From positions 1-64,000 of the forward strand of contig JAXLYX010000006.1 in the NCBI GenBank assembly GCA_046351215.1: a DNA stretch of 64,000 nt, written 5' to 3'. Below the pieces are notes generated by a model that searched no databases, was not told the origin of the DNA, and saw only the letters and a list, made by a program, of their open reading frames with translations. Position numbers and translations under genes: made by a program. Positions within the stretch are counted from its first letter, which is position 1; every line of letters starts with the position of its first letter. Shown here piece after piece: positions 1 to 8,953 of the stretch. Origin of the DNA: JAXLYX01 sp046351215 (GTDB taxonomy: Bacteria > Myxococcota_A > Polyangia > Polyangiales > Houyiibacteriaceae).

Positions 1-816
1 CATCCGACGTTCGTCCCCCCGCTGCTCGCGCTCTCCGCCTCGACGTTCGTGATCGAAGGGCTACGTCGACTCCTGACGCTCTCCATGGCGAGGCAGCGCG
101 CCCTCGCCGAGGAGCGCCGCCACCGTGACAAGACGACGGTCGAGTACGAGGCGCAGGACGTCACGCGCTTCCTCCTCTCGAACGCGTTGCACACGCACCT
201 GCCGCTGCTCAAGCACATGGTGGACGCCGGCGACCTCACGGCACACCAGGCCTACCTCCTCCTCCTCCAGTTCGGCGGGCAGCTCACGAGCTTCTCCACG
301 CACGAGGATCCGACCGCGTTCCCCGCCTACGCGCACGCGAACCTGCGCGACACCTTCGAGCCGCTCTTCGGTCGCCTCTCCGCGCTCATCCAATCCACGC
401 TGGCCGGGCGTTTCGTCGCCGTCGCGCTCACGTCGCGCGAGGACGGCATGCACTTCGGTCAGCTCGGCGACGAGCGCACCCGTCGGGATGGCTGCCGCTT
501 CATCCTCGCCGTGCAGTCCGAGGTCCCCGAGGCCCAGGTGGCCCAGATGCTGCCCCGCCTCGCGAAGATCTCGTCCTGGGAGAGCGTCGGTCCCCTCCTC
601 GGAGCGGCGCTCCCAGGCGCACGCATCGATCCGGAATTCCGTCCGCCGAAGGAGATCCCGACCCGCCCCGGCACCGCGTACTTCGCCTTCCACGCCGACG
701 ATCCGCACCTCCGTGCGATCCGCAAGGAAGGCAACATCGCGATCTTCCTCCCGCCCCCGTTCGAGCCCACGCGCGTGCGACTCGAGCTCTTCGTCATCCT
801 GCCGGCGGGCGGCTAG
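1..816 (+). CDS. tssK: T6SS baseplate protein TssK, C-terminal part
   Basis: The reading frame is open from the first base, so the N-terminal part of the gene lies outside the window; about 271 residues are present. TssK is the trimeric baseplate adaptor that links the TssFG wedge complex to the TssL/TssM membrane complex. The visible part has the typical TssK C-terminal half: helical segments (for example around LPLLKHMVDAG) followed by a beta-rich end terminating in LELFVILPAGG. A family member is usually about 440-450 residues, so roughly 60% is seen. It is followed 16 bases later by tssL, and the tssK-tssL-tssM order is the common one, which strengthens the call. Confidence 0.88.
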   Translation, partial: HPTFVPPLLALSASTFVIEGLRRLLTLSMARQRALAEERRHRDKTTVEYEAQDVTRFLLSNALHTHLPLLKHMVDAGDLTAHQAYLLLLQFGGQLTSFSTHEDPTAFPAYAHANLRDTFEPLFGRLSALIQSTLAGRFVAVALTSREDGMHFGQLGDERTRRDGCRFILAVQSEVPEAQVAQMLPRLAKISSWESVGPLLGAALPGARIDPEFRPPKEIPTRPGTAYFAFHADDPHLRAIRKEGNIAIFLPPPFEPTRVRLELFVILPAGG

Positions 817-832
817 TCGGGGGAGCGTCGGC

Positions 833-1504
833 ATGGATCGCATCACCTGGGTCACGAAGGATTGTTTCAATGCGGTGCAGCAGCTGCGCCTGCTCGAGGG
901 CTCCTACGAGGTCGCCCCGGCACACGTGCACGCCCGCATCAAGTCGTTCGTCGACGCGATGATCCAGTCGGCCCAGCGGGCTGGATACCCGCAGGAGGAC
1001 GTGATGGCGATCACCTACGCCGTCTGCGCGCTCGTCGACGAGGTCGTCCTCACCCGACCCGGGCCGCTCCGCGATCATTGGGTGCTGCAACCACTCCAGC
1101 TCATCTACTTCCAGGACAACCTGGCGGGTGAGAACTTCTTCCACCACCTCGAGTCCTTCCGACACGATCCGCGGCGCGTCGACGCGGTGCGGGTCTACTA
1201 CCTCGCGCTCCTCTTCGGCTTCCAGGGACGCTATCGGGTCCGAGGCGCCGAGGTCGCGCTGGCCGACTACGTGGAGTCCGTCCGGAGGGATCTCGCGCAC
1301 CACCTGCCGCCTCCCGACGTGCTCTCGCCCGAGGGCCAACGACCCGACGAGCTGCTCGTCCGCGTCGGCCGCAAGGTCCCCGTCGTGGCGCTCTCGTTCG
1401 TCTTCGTCGCGCTCGCCGTGTTGCTCTACGTGGGCATGTACTTCTCGCTGGATCAGGCGATGAACGAGATGCTCACGTGGATGGCGGCTTTCACCAGGGG
1501 TTAG
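833..1504 (+). CDS. tssL: T6SS membrane complex protein TssL (DotU family)
   Basis: The product has 223 residues. TssL is an inner-membrane protein with a cytoplasmic helical domain that contacts TssK and TssM. The sequence begins MDRITWVTKDCF, carries the DotU-type helical core with AITYAVCALVDEVVL and a GENFFHHLE stretch, and ends with one hydrophobic segment (about residues 183-206) as the C-tail anchor. No OmpA-like peptidoglycan-binding extension is present, so this is the short form and wall anchoring would need a separate protein. The ATG at 833 follows a GGGGAG-type ribosome site. tssM starts 7 bases after the stop. Confidence 0.9.
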   Translation: MDRITWVTKDCFNAVQQLRLLEGSYEVAPAHVHARIKSFVDAMIQSAQRAGYPQEDVMAITYAVCALVDEVVLTRPGPLRDHWVLQPLQLIYFQDNLAGENFFHHLESFRHDPRRVDAVRVYYLALLFGFQGRYRVRGAEVALADYVESVRRDLAHHLPPPDVLSPEGQRPDELLVRVGRKVPVVALSFVFVALAVLLYVGMYFSLDQAMNEMLTWMAAFTRG

Positions 1505-1511
1505 CCGCGTC

Positions 1512-4500
1512 ATGTGGATCTACGTCGTCGGCATCGTCCTGGTCCTCCTCGTCACCGCGCTCGTGGTGATGCTGGACCTGCCGTGGTTCGTCGCCGTCCT
1601 CTTCGCGGTGGTGGTGCTCGGCGCCCTCTCGGCCCGCTTCCTCTACCGGACGGTGAAGGCGAAGAAGGTCTCGAACGACCTCGAGCGCGCCCTCGTCGCT
1701 CAGGGGCAGGGTGCGGCCGGTCGCGTCCGGCCCGACCAGGAAGCGGAGATCGAGGAGCTCCACCGCGAGTTCGTGAAAGCCGTCGGCGCGCTCAAGACCT
1801 CGCGTCTCGGGCGTAGCCGGGGCGACGCGCTCTATGCGTTGCCCTGGTACCTCATCATCGGTCCTCCGGGCGCCGGCAAGAGCACCGCGCTCCGCAACTC
1901 GGGCCTCACGTTCCCGTACCTCTCGGCCCGCGGCGGAGGCGTGCGGGGCGTGGGCGGCACGCGGAATTGCGAGTGGTGGCTGACGAACCAGGCGGTGATC
2001 CTCGACACGGCCGGCCGCTACACCACCGAGGACGACGACCGGAACGAATGGCTCGCGTTCCTCGACATGCTGAAGAAGCACCGAGTGGACCGTCCCCTGA
2101 ACGGCCTCATCCTGGCGGTGAGCATCGGGGACGTCGCCGTGGCGACGGACGACCAACTCGATCTGCTCGCGCAGCGCGTGCGGGAGCGTCTCGACGAGAT
2201 CATCGGCCGACTTCGCGTCGTCGTGCCGGTCTACGTCCTGTTCACGAAGTGCGACCTCATGCCCGGCTTCGTCGAGACCTTCGACGACCTGCCACGCACG
2301 GAGCGCAATCAGGTCCTCGGGTTCACGTTGCCGCTCGAGCGGTGCGAGGATCGAGGGGCTCAGTTCACCGAGCATTTCGAGCGTCTCTCCGAGGTGCTCG
2401 AGCGTCGCGTCCTGCATCGCCTCGCCTCCGAGCGTCGTCCGGACGCACGCGCTCGCATCCTCGCGTTCCCGCAGCAGATCGAGTCGGTGCGGCCACAGCT
2501 CGCCGAGTTCCTCTCCCGCGTCTTCGCCGAGAACGTCTATCAGGAAGTCCCGCTCCTCCGTGGCGCCTACTTCACGAGCGGCACCCAGGAGGGACGTCCG
2601 ATCGACCGGGTGATGGGCGCCATGGCCCAGGCCTTCGGGATGGCCCCTCGCTACTTCGAGGGCGAGCCCGTCACGGAGGCGCGCAGCTATTTCCTCGGCG
2701 ATCTCTTCACCCGGGTGATGTTCGAGGACCGCGAGCTCGTGGTCGGCACCGAGTCCGAGCAGCGGAGGCGTAGCCTTCTCCGCTACGCCATCGCCGGCAC
2801 GATCACCCTGGTCACCCTGGTCTCCACGGTCTTCCTCGCCCGCAGCTACGTCGCGAATCGTGCGCTCATCACGTCGACGCGCGACATGGCCTCGGCCCTC
2901 GTGGCCGTGGCACCGACGTCCGAAGGGGGGATCGCCGCGCTGGCGGCGCTCGAGCCGCTCCGCGGTCGACTCGAGACGCTCCGTGGCTACCGGAACGACG
3001 GTGCGCCGTGGGGCATGCGGGGAGGGCTCTACCAGGGCAACGCCCTCGAGCCGAGCGTCCGTACGGTCTACGGCCACGCGATCAAGCGCGTGCTCATCCA
3101 GCCCATGGTGGAGAGCCGGGCCGCGGCCCTCCGCCACACCGCCGAACGCCACGAGGGCGGCACCGATCGGCTCTCGGTGGCCGAGCACGCGCAGCTCTAC
3201 GACGACCTCCGCGAGTACCTCCTGCTCACCGAGCCCCGCGAGTCGCACGCGCCCGGCTGGAACGACGATCTCGACACGTTCCTCGTGCAGCGCATCGTTC
3301 GTCGTTGGGCGACGGATGTCCGGTCCGAAGCGACGCCCGCCGAGCGGACGACCGTCGAGGGACACGTCCGCACCTACCTCGGCCTCCTGCATTCGGACAC
3401 GAACCTCGCGTTCCGGCGCGACGCCTACCTCGTGCGCCGCGTACGTGCCGTCCTCGCCAGCGTTCCTCCGGCGCAGATCGCGATCGATCGCCTCGTGAGC
3501 CAGATCGAGCCGCTCGGCTGGGACGTCACCCTCGCGTCGATCCTCGGCAGCGCGAGCTCTCCGCTGACGGCGACCGGACGGGTGCGGGGCGCGTTCACGC
3601 ATCGGGCCTGGGAGGAGCTCATGCGGGACACGCTCGAGAGCGCCGAAGGCGACATCCTCGGAGAGCGGTGGGTCCTCGAGGCGCCGGGCGGACGGAGGGA
3701 CCGCGGCTCGGACGAGCAACAGCTCTGCGCCCTCCGCTCCGAGTACTTCGCCCGCTACATCGACGATTGGAAGACCTTCCTCTCGACCGTGCAGGTCCAC
3801 ATGCCCTCGAACGCGCGGGATGCCCTCGCGCTGACGCAGCACCTCACGCGCGGACAGCCTCCACCCCTCGAGAAGCTCATGCGGGCGGTCGCCTTCCACA
3901 CGAAGCTCGAGGTCGAGGCCCCCACCCCCGCCGAAGGCGCGGCCGCCGCGGCCCAGCAGGGCGTGCTGCAGCGGCTGCGACGTCAGCTCGGACCGGCGGG
4001 CGGCGCCGCCGTCACGGGAGCCATCCAGTCGGCGACCCGCGATCGGTGCGCGGGGGGGACCTACGTGCAGCGGCAGGACGTCGCGACCGCGCTGTCGGGC
4101 TTCTCGACCTTCGGCGTCCCACCGGAGGCCCAGTCCGGCGGCGATTCGGGCGGGCAGGTCACGCCCGTGCAGGCCTACCAGGAACAGCTCGAGTTCGTCC
4201 GGGATGCGCTGCAGACCTACGTCGACGATCCGACGACGTCCGAGCCCCTCGTCAATCGGCTGCAGCAGGCCCGCACGGAAGTCCGGGCGCTCATCGAGGC
4301 ACAGGACGTGGGTTGGCGGTCGCGCTTCGACGCGCTGCTCTACGCGCCGCTCATCGCCATCGACGAGTCCTCGCGGTCCGCGGTCGCGGGCGCGCGCGGG
4401 AGCGAATGGTGCACGGCCGTGGTCGACGTCTTCGATCGGACGCTGCGCGACAAATATCCCTTCGCACGGGATGGCCAGGATGCGGCGCTCGCCGACGTCG

Positions 4501-5147
4501 CCGACTTCTATCGACCGACCCAGGGCGTGGTGTGGGCCTTCTACAACGCCGTGCTGAAGCGCGACATCCAGCAGAGCGGCCGCGAGTTCCGGCCCATCGA
4601 GGGCCACGGTCTCGGCGGGCTCTACGTCGCCGCGCTGCCGACGTTCCTCGAGCGTTCGCTCGCGCTCACGACGGACCTCTTCCCTCCGGGATCGAACGAT
4701 CCCCGTGTGGACTTCGACGTCCGCATCCGTCCGACGCCGGGCGTCGCGACCACCGTGCTCGTGATCGACGGGCAGCGGATCGACTACCAGAACGGCCCCG
4801 AGGAATGGCATCGCATGCGTTGGCCGGGCCCCGGCGACGAGCACTCGGCGAGCCTCCGCGTGCGCGGCGTCGGCGTCGACGAGCGCGTGGAACAGGCGGG
4901 CGAATGGGGTCTCTTCCGGCTCTTCGACGCGGGGACGGTCCAGATTCCCCAGGGCGAGCGCTTCTTCAGCGTCGCCTTCCGCCTCCGCACGCAGAACGTG
5001 GACGTCATCATCGACATCCGTCCCTCGCGATCGGACAACCCCTTCGTGCCACTCTCGGCGCGCCAGGTCCGCTTCCTCGAGCCGTTCCGCGCCACCGGGG
5101 TCCCGGCGCCGCGATCCATCACGCCCTCGGGCCATTGCGGAGGGTGA
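1512..5147 (+). CDS. tssM: T6SS membrane core protein TssM (IcmF family)
   Basis: The product has 1211 residues, a normal size for TssM, the inner-membrane protein that spans the periplasm to TssJ. Two closely spaced hydrophobic helices lie at about residues 2-45. A cytoplasmic NTPase domain follows, with a complete Walker A motif GPPGAGKS (about 117-124) and LILAVSIGDVAV and FTKCDL segments. A third membrane helix is at about 420-445. The remainder is the periplasmic region, ending in the beta-rich C-terminal domain. The intact Walker A suggests a nucleotide-binding form. The gene sits between tssL (7-base gap) and tagF (1-base gap), consistent with one transcript. Confidence 0.93.
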   Translation: MWIYVVGIVLVLLVTALVVMLDLPWFVAVLFAVVVLGALSARFLYRTVKAKKVSNDLERALVAQGQGAAGRVRPDQEAEIEELHREFVKAVGALKTSRLGRSRGDALYALPWYLIIGPPGAGKSTALRNSGLTFPYLSARGGGVRGVGGTRNCEWWLTNQAVILDTAGRYTTEDDDRNEWLAFLDMLKKHRVDRPLNGLILAVSIGDVAVATDDQLDLLAQRVRERLDEIIGRLRVVVPVYVLFTKCDLMPGFVETFDDLPRTERNQVLGFTLPLERCEDRGAQFTEHFERLSEVLERRVLHRLASERRPDARARILAFPQQIESVRPQLAEFLSRVFAENVYQEVPLLRGAYFTSGTQEGRPIDRVMGAMAQAFGMAPRYFEGEPVTEARSYFLGDLFTRVMFEDRELVVGTESEQRRRSLLRYAIAGTITLVTLVSTVFLARSYVANRALITSTRDMASALVAVAPTSEGGIAALAALEPLRGRLETLRGYRNDGAPWGMRGGLYQGNALEPSVRTVYGHAIKRVLIQPMVESRAAALRHTAERHEGGTDRLSVAEHAQLYDDLREYLLLTEPRESHAPGWNDDLDTFLVQRIVRRWATDVRSEATPAERTTVEGHVRTYLGLLHSDTNLAFRRDAYLVRRVRAVLASVPPAQIAIDRLVSQIEPLGWDVTLASILGSASSPLTATGRVRGAFTHRAWEELMRDTLESAEGDILGERWVLEAPGGRRDRGSDEQQLCALRSEYFARYIDDWKTFLSTVQVHMPSNARDALALTQHLTRGQPPPLEKLMRAVAFHTKLEVEAPTPAEGAAAAAQQGVLQRLRRQLGPAGGAAVTGAIQSATRDRCAGGTYVQRQDVATALSGFSTFGVPPEAQSGGDSGGQVTPVQAYQEQLEFVRDALQTYVDDPTTSEPLVNRLQQARTEVRALIEAQDVGWRSRFDALLYAPLIAIDESSRSAVAGARGSEWCTAVVDVFDRTLRDKYPFARDGQDAALADVADFYRPTQGVVWAFYNAVLKRDIQQSGREFRPIEGHGLGGLYVAALPTFLERSLALTTDLFPPGSNDPRVDFDVRIRPTPGVATTVLVIDGQRIDYQNGPEEWHRMRWPGPGDEHSASLRVRGVGVDERVEQAGEWGLFRLFDAGTVQIPQGERFFSVAFRLRTQNVDVIIDIRPSRSDNPFVPLSARQVRFLEPFRATGVPAPRSITPSGHCGG

Positions 5148-5148
5148 C

Positions 5149-6108
5149 GTGTCGTACTTCCCTCCCTCGGCGTCGTTCTCGCAGGTTCCGACCGTCTCGG
5201 TCTTCGGCAAGACGATCGCGCACGGGGACTTCGTTCGGATCCGCGCGAACGGCGACGCGGGGCGCGAGCTCCAGCGCACGCTCGTCGAGGGGGTCGAGCG
5301 TCTCTCGAGCTCCAACCTGACGCTCTCCGACGAGCCCATCTCCTTCGTCGTGCCCGACGCCTCCGCGACGACCGTGGCGGTGGGGGTGATGCGCGCGAGC
5401 CAGGACGCCGTCGGACGCCGGTTCCCGCTCGCGGTGTTCGCCGAGCTCCCCTTCCGCTTCTTCGACGGCCGGCTCTCGCTCGTACCGGTCGCGATGGCGT
5501 CGTTCCTCGGGGACGCGGAGGACCTGCTCGAGCGGGCGCGCGTCTACGACGCGGCCACCCTGGAGCGGGCCCTGACGGGGATCCGGATCCCCGACGCCAT
5601 GGCTCTGCAGGGCGCCCGCGCGCTCTGCCGCGACGCGCTCGCTCGCGAGGACGCCCGGCGCTTCCTCGAGCGCTCGTTCGGGGACCTGACCCTCGGCACC
5701 CATCACTACGGGATCGACACGCTCCTCCGTGCGACGCGACCCGAGCCCCGGACCTCGCGCGTCGGCGACCTCGTGCTCGAGTGCCCGGTCTCGATCGACG
5801 TCGACCTCTTCGGATGGCTCGAGATCATCGACCGTCGGGTGCGCGGCGCGGTCCCGGTCGCGGTGGCGTGGACCGAGTCTCCCCCGCGGCTCCTCGTGAG
5901 CCTCGGTCCGCCTCGGGCGACCTTCCTCTCCTACGTGGCCCGCCCGGGCCACGACGGACAGGGCCTCTGGCCCCTGTTCACTCGCGTCGAGAGCGCGATC
6001 CGCACGGCGGAATCGCGGTTGTCCCCCGGTCTGCGCGGATTGCTCGCCGGCGAGGGCACGCTCGGCGCGCTCGTCGACGGAGTGGTACGCGAAGGGGGAC
6101 CGACATGA
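5149..6108 (+). CDS. tagF: T6SS-associated regulator TagF (DUF2094 family)
   Basis: The product has 319 residues. In other bacteria TagF acts as a post-translational repressor of T6SS assembly, upstream of or beside the kinase/phosphatase/FHA switch. Near the start is the family signature V-x-V-F-G-K-x-x-x-x-GDFVR (about residues 16-30), where the usual form is GWFGKLPxxGDFV. A longer middle and C-terminal region of unknown fold follows. Translation starts at GTG 5149, one base after the tssM stop (TGAcGTG). The stop overlaps the tssA start by ATGA. Its presence beside a pseudokinase (10509-12797) suggests that post-translational control exists here, although no PppA phosphatase or FHA gene is in the window. 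Confidence 0.8.
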   Translation: MSYFPPSASFSQVPTVSVFGKTIAHGDFVRIRANGDAGRELQRTLVEGVERLSSSNLTLSDEPISFVVPDASATTVAVGVMRASQDAVGRRFPLAVFAELPFRFFDGRLSLVPVAMASFLGDAEDLLERARVYDAATLERALTGIRIPDAMALQGARALCRDALAREDARRFLERSFGDLTLGTHHYGIDTLLRATRPEPRTSRVGDLVLECPVSIDVDLFGWLEIIDRRVRGAVPVAVAWTESPPRLLVSLGPPRATFLSYVARPGHDGQGLWPLFTRVESAIRTAESRLSPGLRGLLAGEGTLGALVDGVVREGGPT

Positions 6109-8396
6109 CGACGGGGCTGGTTCAGCGCTGCCTCGGGCCGATTCCGGGCGTCGCCGGATCCGGCGAGGATCCTCGGTACGATCCCCGCGCGGAGGCGTTG
6201 CGGGCGGAGGTCGGCAAGCTCGACTCCCCGAGCGGGGGCGCCGTCGAGTGGCGCAAGGTCGAGGCGCTCGCCTCCGACGTGCTCGCGACCCTCGCGAAGG
6301 ATCTCTTCGCCGGCACGTGCCTCGCGGCCGCGACGCTGCGCAACCGCGGCCTCGCGGGGCTGTGCGAGGGCCTCGACGTCGTGCTCGGGCTCTTCGACAC
6401 GTACGCCGAGGACATGCATCCGAAGCGAGCACGCGCTCGTGGCAACGCGCTCGCCTGGCTCGCCCACCAGCTCGCGATCGGCCTCGAGGAGCATCCCCTC
6501 GTCGACGGGGAACAACCGCTCGTCGGCGAGGTGACGTCGCGCCTCGAGCGCCTCGAAGCGACCGGCAGCGCCCGGCTCGGAGACGATTTCCCACCGCTCG
6601 CGCCGGTGCGCGAGGCCCTTGCGCGCGTGGCGAGCGGAGCGACGGGGCATGCGCCCGCTGTCGCGCCGGCGGAGGCCACGACGCCCGCCCCGGCGGCCGC
6701 CGAGCCCGCGTCTGCGGAGCCTGTGTCGCCTTCCGCCGAAGGAACCCCGGCCGCGGCGCCCGAGGTCCCCGCCGCTCCTGCGCCACCGGCCGGAGCACGG
6801 GAGCTCGCCGCACCCTTCCTCGAGCCGATCTCCGCGGATTCGCCCGCCGGCGCCGACGCCAAGTACGACCCTGGCTACGAGTGGGTGCGACGCGAGATCG
6901 AACGCCTCGACGCGGCCGCCGCGGGCGAGCTCGATTGGAAGCGGATCGCCGCCGAGTGCGACCGACTGCTCCGTACCTCGACGAAGGATCTCGTCCTCGC
7001 CTGCTACTACGTCGTCGCGCGACTCGAGACCGACGGCCTCGCGGTCCTCCCGGCCGCGCTCGCCGTCCCCAGCGCGTTCTGCGCCGCGTACTGGGACACG
7101 ATGCAGCCGCCGGCCGACCGTCCGCGTCGCCGTTCGAACGTCCTCACCTGGCTCTTCGAGCAGCTCAATCGCAGGCTGCCCACGTGGCCGGTCACGCACG
7201 AGGATCGGGCCGCGGTCGACTCGCTCGTCGTCGTCGCGCGGGAGCTCGGCGACGTCTGCCGGCGGAGCTTCGAGAGCGACGGTCCTCCGGTCCGCATGCT
7301 GCTCGAGACCATCGAGCGCCTCGCGATCTCGGTGCCGGAGCCGCCCAAGGCCGAGGCACCGCCACCGCCTCCCGCGGCGGAGGTGGCCGCACCCGCCGCT
7401 CCCGCGCCGTCCGCGCCCGAGCCCGCACCGGCCGCACCGTCCGCACCGGCGGCGGCCGCCGCCGCCGCGATGCCCTCCGGCGGCGAGTCGCTCGCCGGTC
7501 TCGACGAGGTCGTCCCCTTCCTCGTGCGCGTGGGCACCTCGCTCGTCGAGGCCTCCCGCACGATCCGCGCGGCCGCGCCCGAGGATCCTCGCGGCTACCG
7601 ATTGCTCCGCGCCGGTCTCTACCTCCACATCGAGGCTCCGCCGCCGCACGGCCCCGATGGGAAGACGTCGATTCCCGGCCCACCCGCACCGCTCTTCGAC
7701 CGCATCCGGGCCATGGCGACGCACGCGAAGTGGGCCGAGCTCCTCGACGAGACCGAAGGCGCGCTCGCGCAATATCGCTTCTCGCTCGACCTGCATCGGT
7801 ACTCGGCGGCGGCGCTCGCAGGCCTCGGGCGCGCGGACGCGCGCAAGGCGCTCGTCGCCGAGGTCCGTCGGTTGCTGGAGCGCTTCCCCGAGCTCGTCGA
7901 GCTGAGCTTCGCCACCGGGCAGCCCCTGGCGGACGACGCCACGAAACGCTTCGTGACGGACGAGATCCTCCCGAAGGCTTCCGGCGGCGGCATGGCCGCC
8001 GCTGCGGAGGCCGACCCGGCCGCCAAGGAGCCGCTCGAGTCGCTCGAGGCGGCGATGCGCGACGGGAAGATCCCGGAGGCGATGGGATCGCTCGAGTCGC
8101 TCGCTCGCCTCGCACGGTCGGGCGAGGAGAGGTTCCGCTATCGGCTGCTCGCCGCATCGATCGCGGCGGGACGCGGGGAGCACGCGGTGGCGATCGCGCT
8201 GCACGCGGGGCTCGACGACGACGTGCGAGAGCACCGGCTCGAAGCGTGGGCTCCCGCGCTCGTCGCCGAGCACCTCGCCCAATACCTCGGTTGCATCCGC
8301 TCCGCCGGGAACGCCGTCCCGGCGGCGGTGGAGCCTGCGACCTTGATTTCACGATTGGCCCGTATCGCGCCCAGCCGTATCGGCCGCTGGGCGTGA
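6105..8396 (+). CDS. tssA: T6SS baseplate/cap protein TssA, VasJ type, with two ImpA_N-like domains
   Basis: The product has 763 residues. TssA coordinates baseplate, tube and sheath assembly. Two ImpA_N-like modules are visible: residues about 10-130 (PIPG...GEDPRYDPRAEAL..., then EWRKVEALA and TLAKDLFAG) and about 233-360 (EPISADSPAGADAKYDP, DWKRIAAEC, TSTKDLVLACYY). Pro/Ala-rich linkers at about 185-232 and 409-460 separate them from a VasJ-type C-terminal domain (about 465-763, with GYRLLRAGLYL and SLDLHRY). Most TssA proteins carry one ImpA_N module, so the duplication is unusual. The start overlaps the tagF stop by 4 bases; tssB follows after 36 bases. Confidence 0.87.
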   Translation: MTTGLVQRCLGPIPGVAGSGEDPRYDPRAEALRAEVGKLDSPSGGAVEWRKVEALASDVLATLAKDLFAGTCLAAATLRNRGLAGLCEGLDVVLGLFDTYAEDMHPKRARARGNALAWLAHQLAIGLEEHPLVDGEQPLVGEVTSRLERLEATGSARLGDDFPPLAPVREALARVASGATGHAPAVAPAEATTPAPAAAEPASAEPVSPSAEGTPAAAPEVPAAPAPPAGARELAAPFLEPISADSPAGADAKYDPGYEWVRREIERLDAAAAGELDWKRIAAECDRLLRTSTKDLVLACYYVVARLETDGLAVLPAALAVPSAFCAAYWDTMQPPADRPRRRSNVLTWLFEQLNRRLPTWPVTHEDRAAVDSLVVVARELGDVCRRSFESDGPPVRMLLETIERLAISVPEPPKAEAPPPPPAAEVAAPAAPAPSAPEPAPAAPSAPAAAAAAAMPSGGESLAGLDEVVPFLVRVGTSLVEASRTIRAAAPEDPRGYRLLRAGLYLHIEAPPPHGPDGKTSIPGPPAPLFDRIRAMATHAKWAELLDETEGALAQYRFSLDLHRYSAAALAGLGRADARKALVAEVRRLLERFPELVELSFATGQPLADDATKRFVTDEILPKASGGGMAAAAEADPAAKEPLESLEAAMRDGKIPEAMGSLESLARLARSGEERFRYRLLAASIAAGRGEHAVAIALHAGLDDDVREHRLEAWAPALVAEHLAQYLGCIRSAGNAVPAAVEPATLISRLARIAPSRIGRWA

Positions 8397-8432
8397 TCAC
8401 CACGGATTCACACGTTTCGGAAGTGAGGGGAC

Positions 8433-8927
8433 ATGGCGAACGATCAGTCGGTAGCGCCCAAGGAGCGCGTCAACATCACGTACAAGCCCGCGACGGGCGA
8501 TGCGCAGTCGGAGGTCGAGCTCCCTCTGAAGATGCTCGTCCTCGGTGACTTCACCGGGAAGAAGGACAACCGCCCGGTCGAGGAGCGCAAGCCCATCAAC
8601 GTCGACAAGGACAACTTCAACCAGGTGATGGCGGAGCAGAAGCTCGGCACCAGCGTCTCGGTGGCCGACAAGCTCTCCGAGGAAGCCGGAGCGACGCGCA
8701 GCGTGTCGCTCCAGTTCAAGACGCTCGGCGACTTCACGCCGGACGGCGTCGTGCAGCAGGTTCCGGAGCTCGCCCAGCTCCTCGAGCTGCGCAACGCGCT
8801 CATCGCGCTGAAGGGGCCGCTCGGCAACATCCCGGGCTTCCGCAAGAAGATCCAGTCGCTGCTGGCGGACGAGGACAGCCGCAAGAAGCTGATGGACGAG
8901 CTCGGCCTCGGCGGCAAGGGCGAGTGA
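8433..8927 (+). CDS. tssB: T6SS contractile sheath small subunit TssB
   Basis: The product has 164 residues, the usual length. TssB pairs with TssC to form the sheath that contracts to fire the Hcp tube. Family features are clear: the early VNITYKP strand, LKMLVLGDFTGK (about residues 33-44), and FKTLGDFTPDGVVQQVPEL followed by a short C-terminal helical part ending in the SRKKLMDELG region. The ATG at 8433 follows a GTGAGGGG ribosome site. tssC starts 26 bases downstream, as expected for co-translated partners. Confidence 0.95.
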   Translation: MANDQSVAPKERVNITYKPATGDAQSEVELPLKMLVLGDFTGKKDNRPVEERKPINVDKDNFNQVMAEQKLGTSVSVADKLSEEAGATRSVSLQFKTLGDFTPDGVVQQVPELAQLLELRNALIALKGPLGNIPGFRKKIQSLLADEDSRKKLMDELGLGGKGE

Positions 8928-8953
8928 ACCGCGTACCCGACGGAGAACGTACC

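Noticed and set aside
1491..5339. Very long open frame on the - strand opposite tssM (about 1280 codons)
   Set aside because: High GC third positions keep antisense frames open; the + strand has clear TssM domains and the antisense product is Arg/Glu/Asp-rich with no motif.
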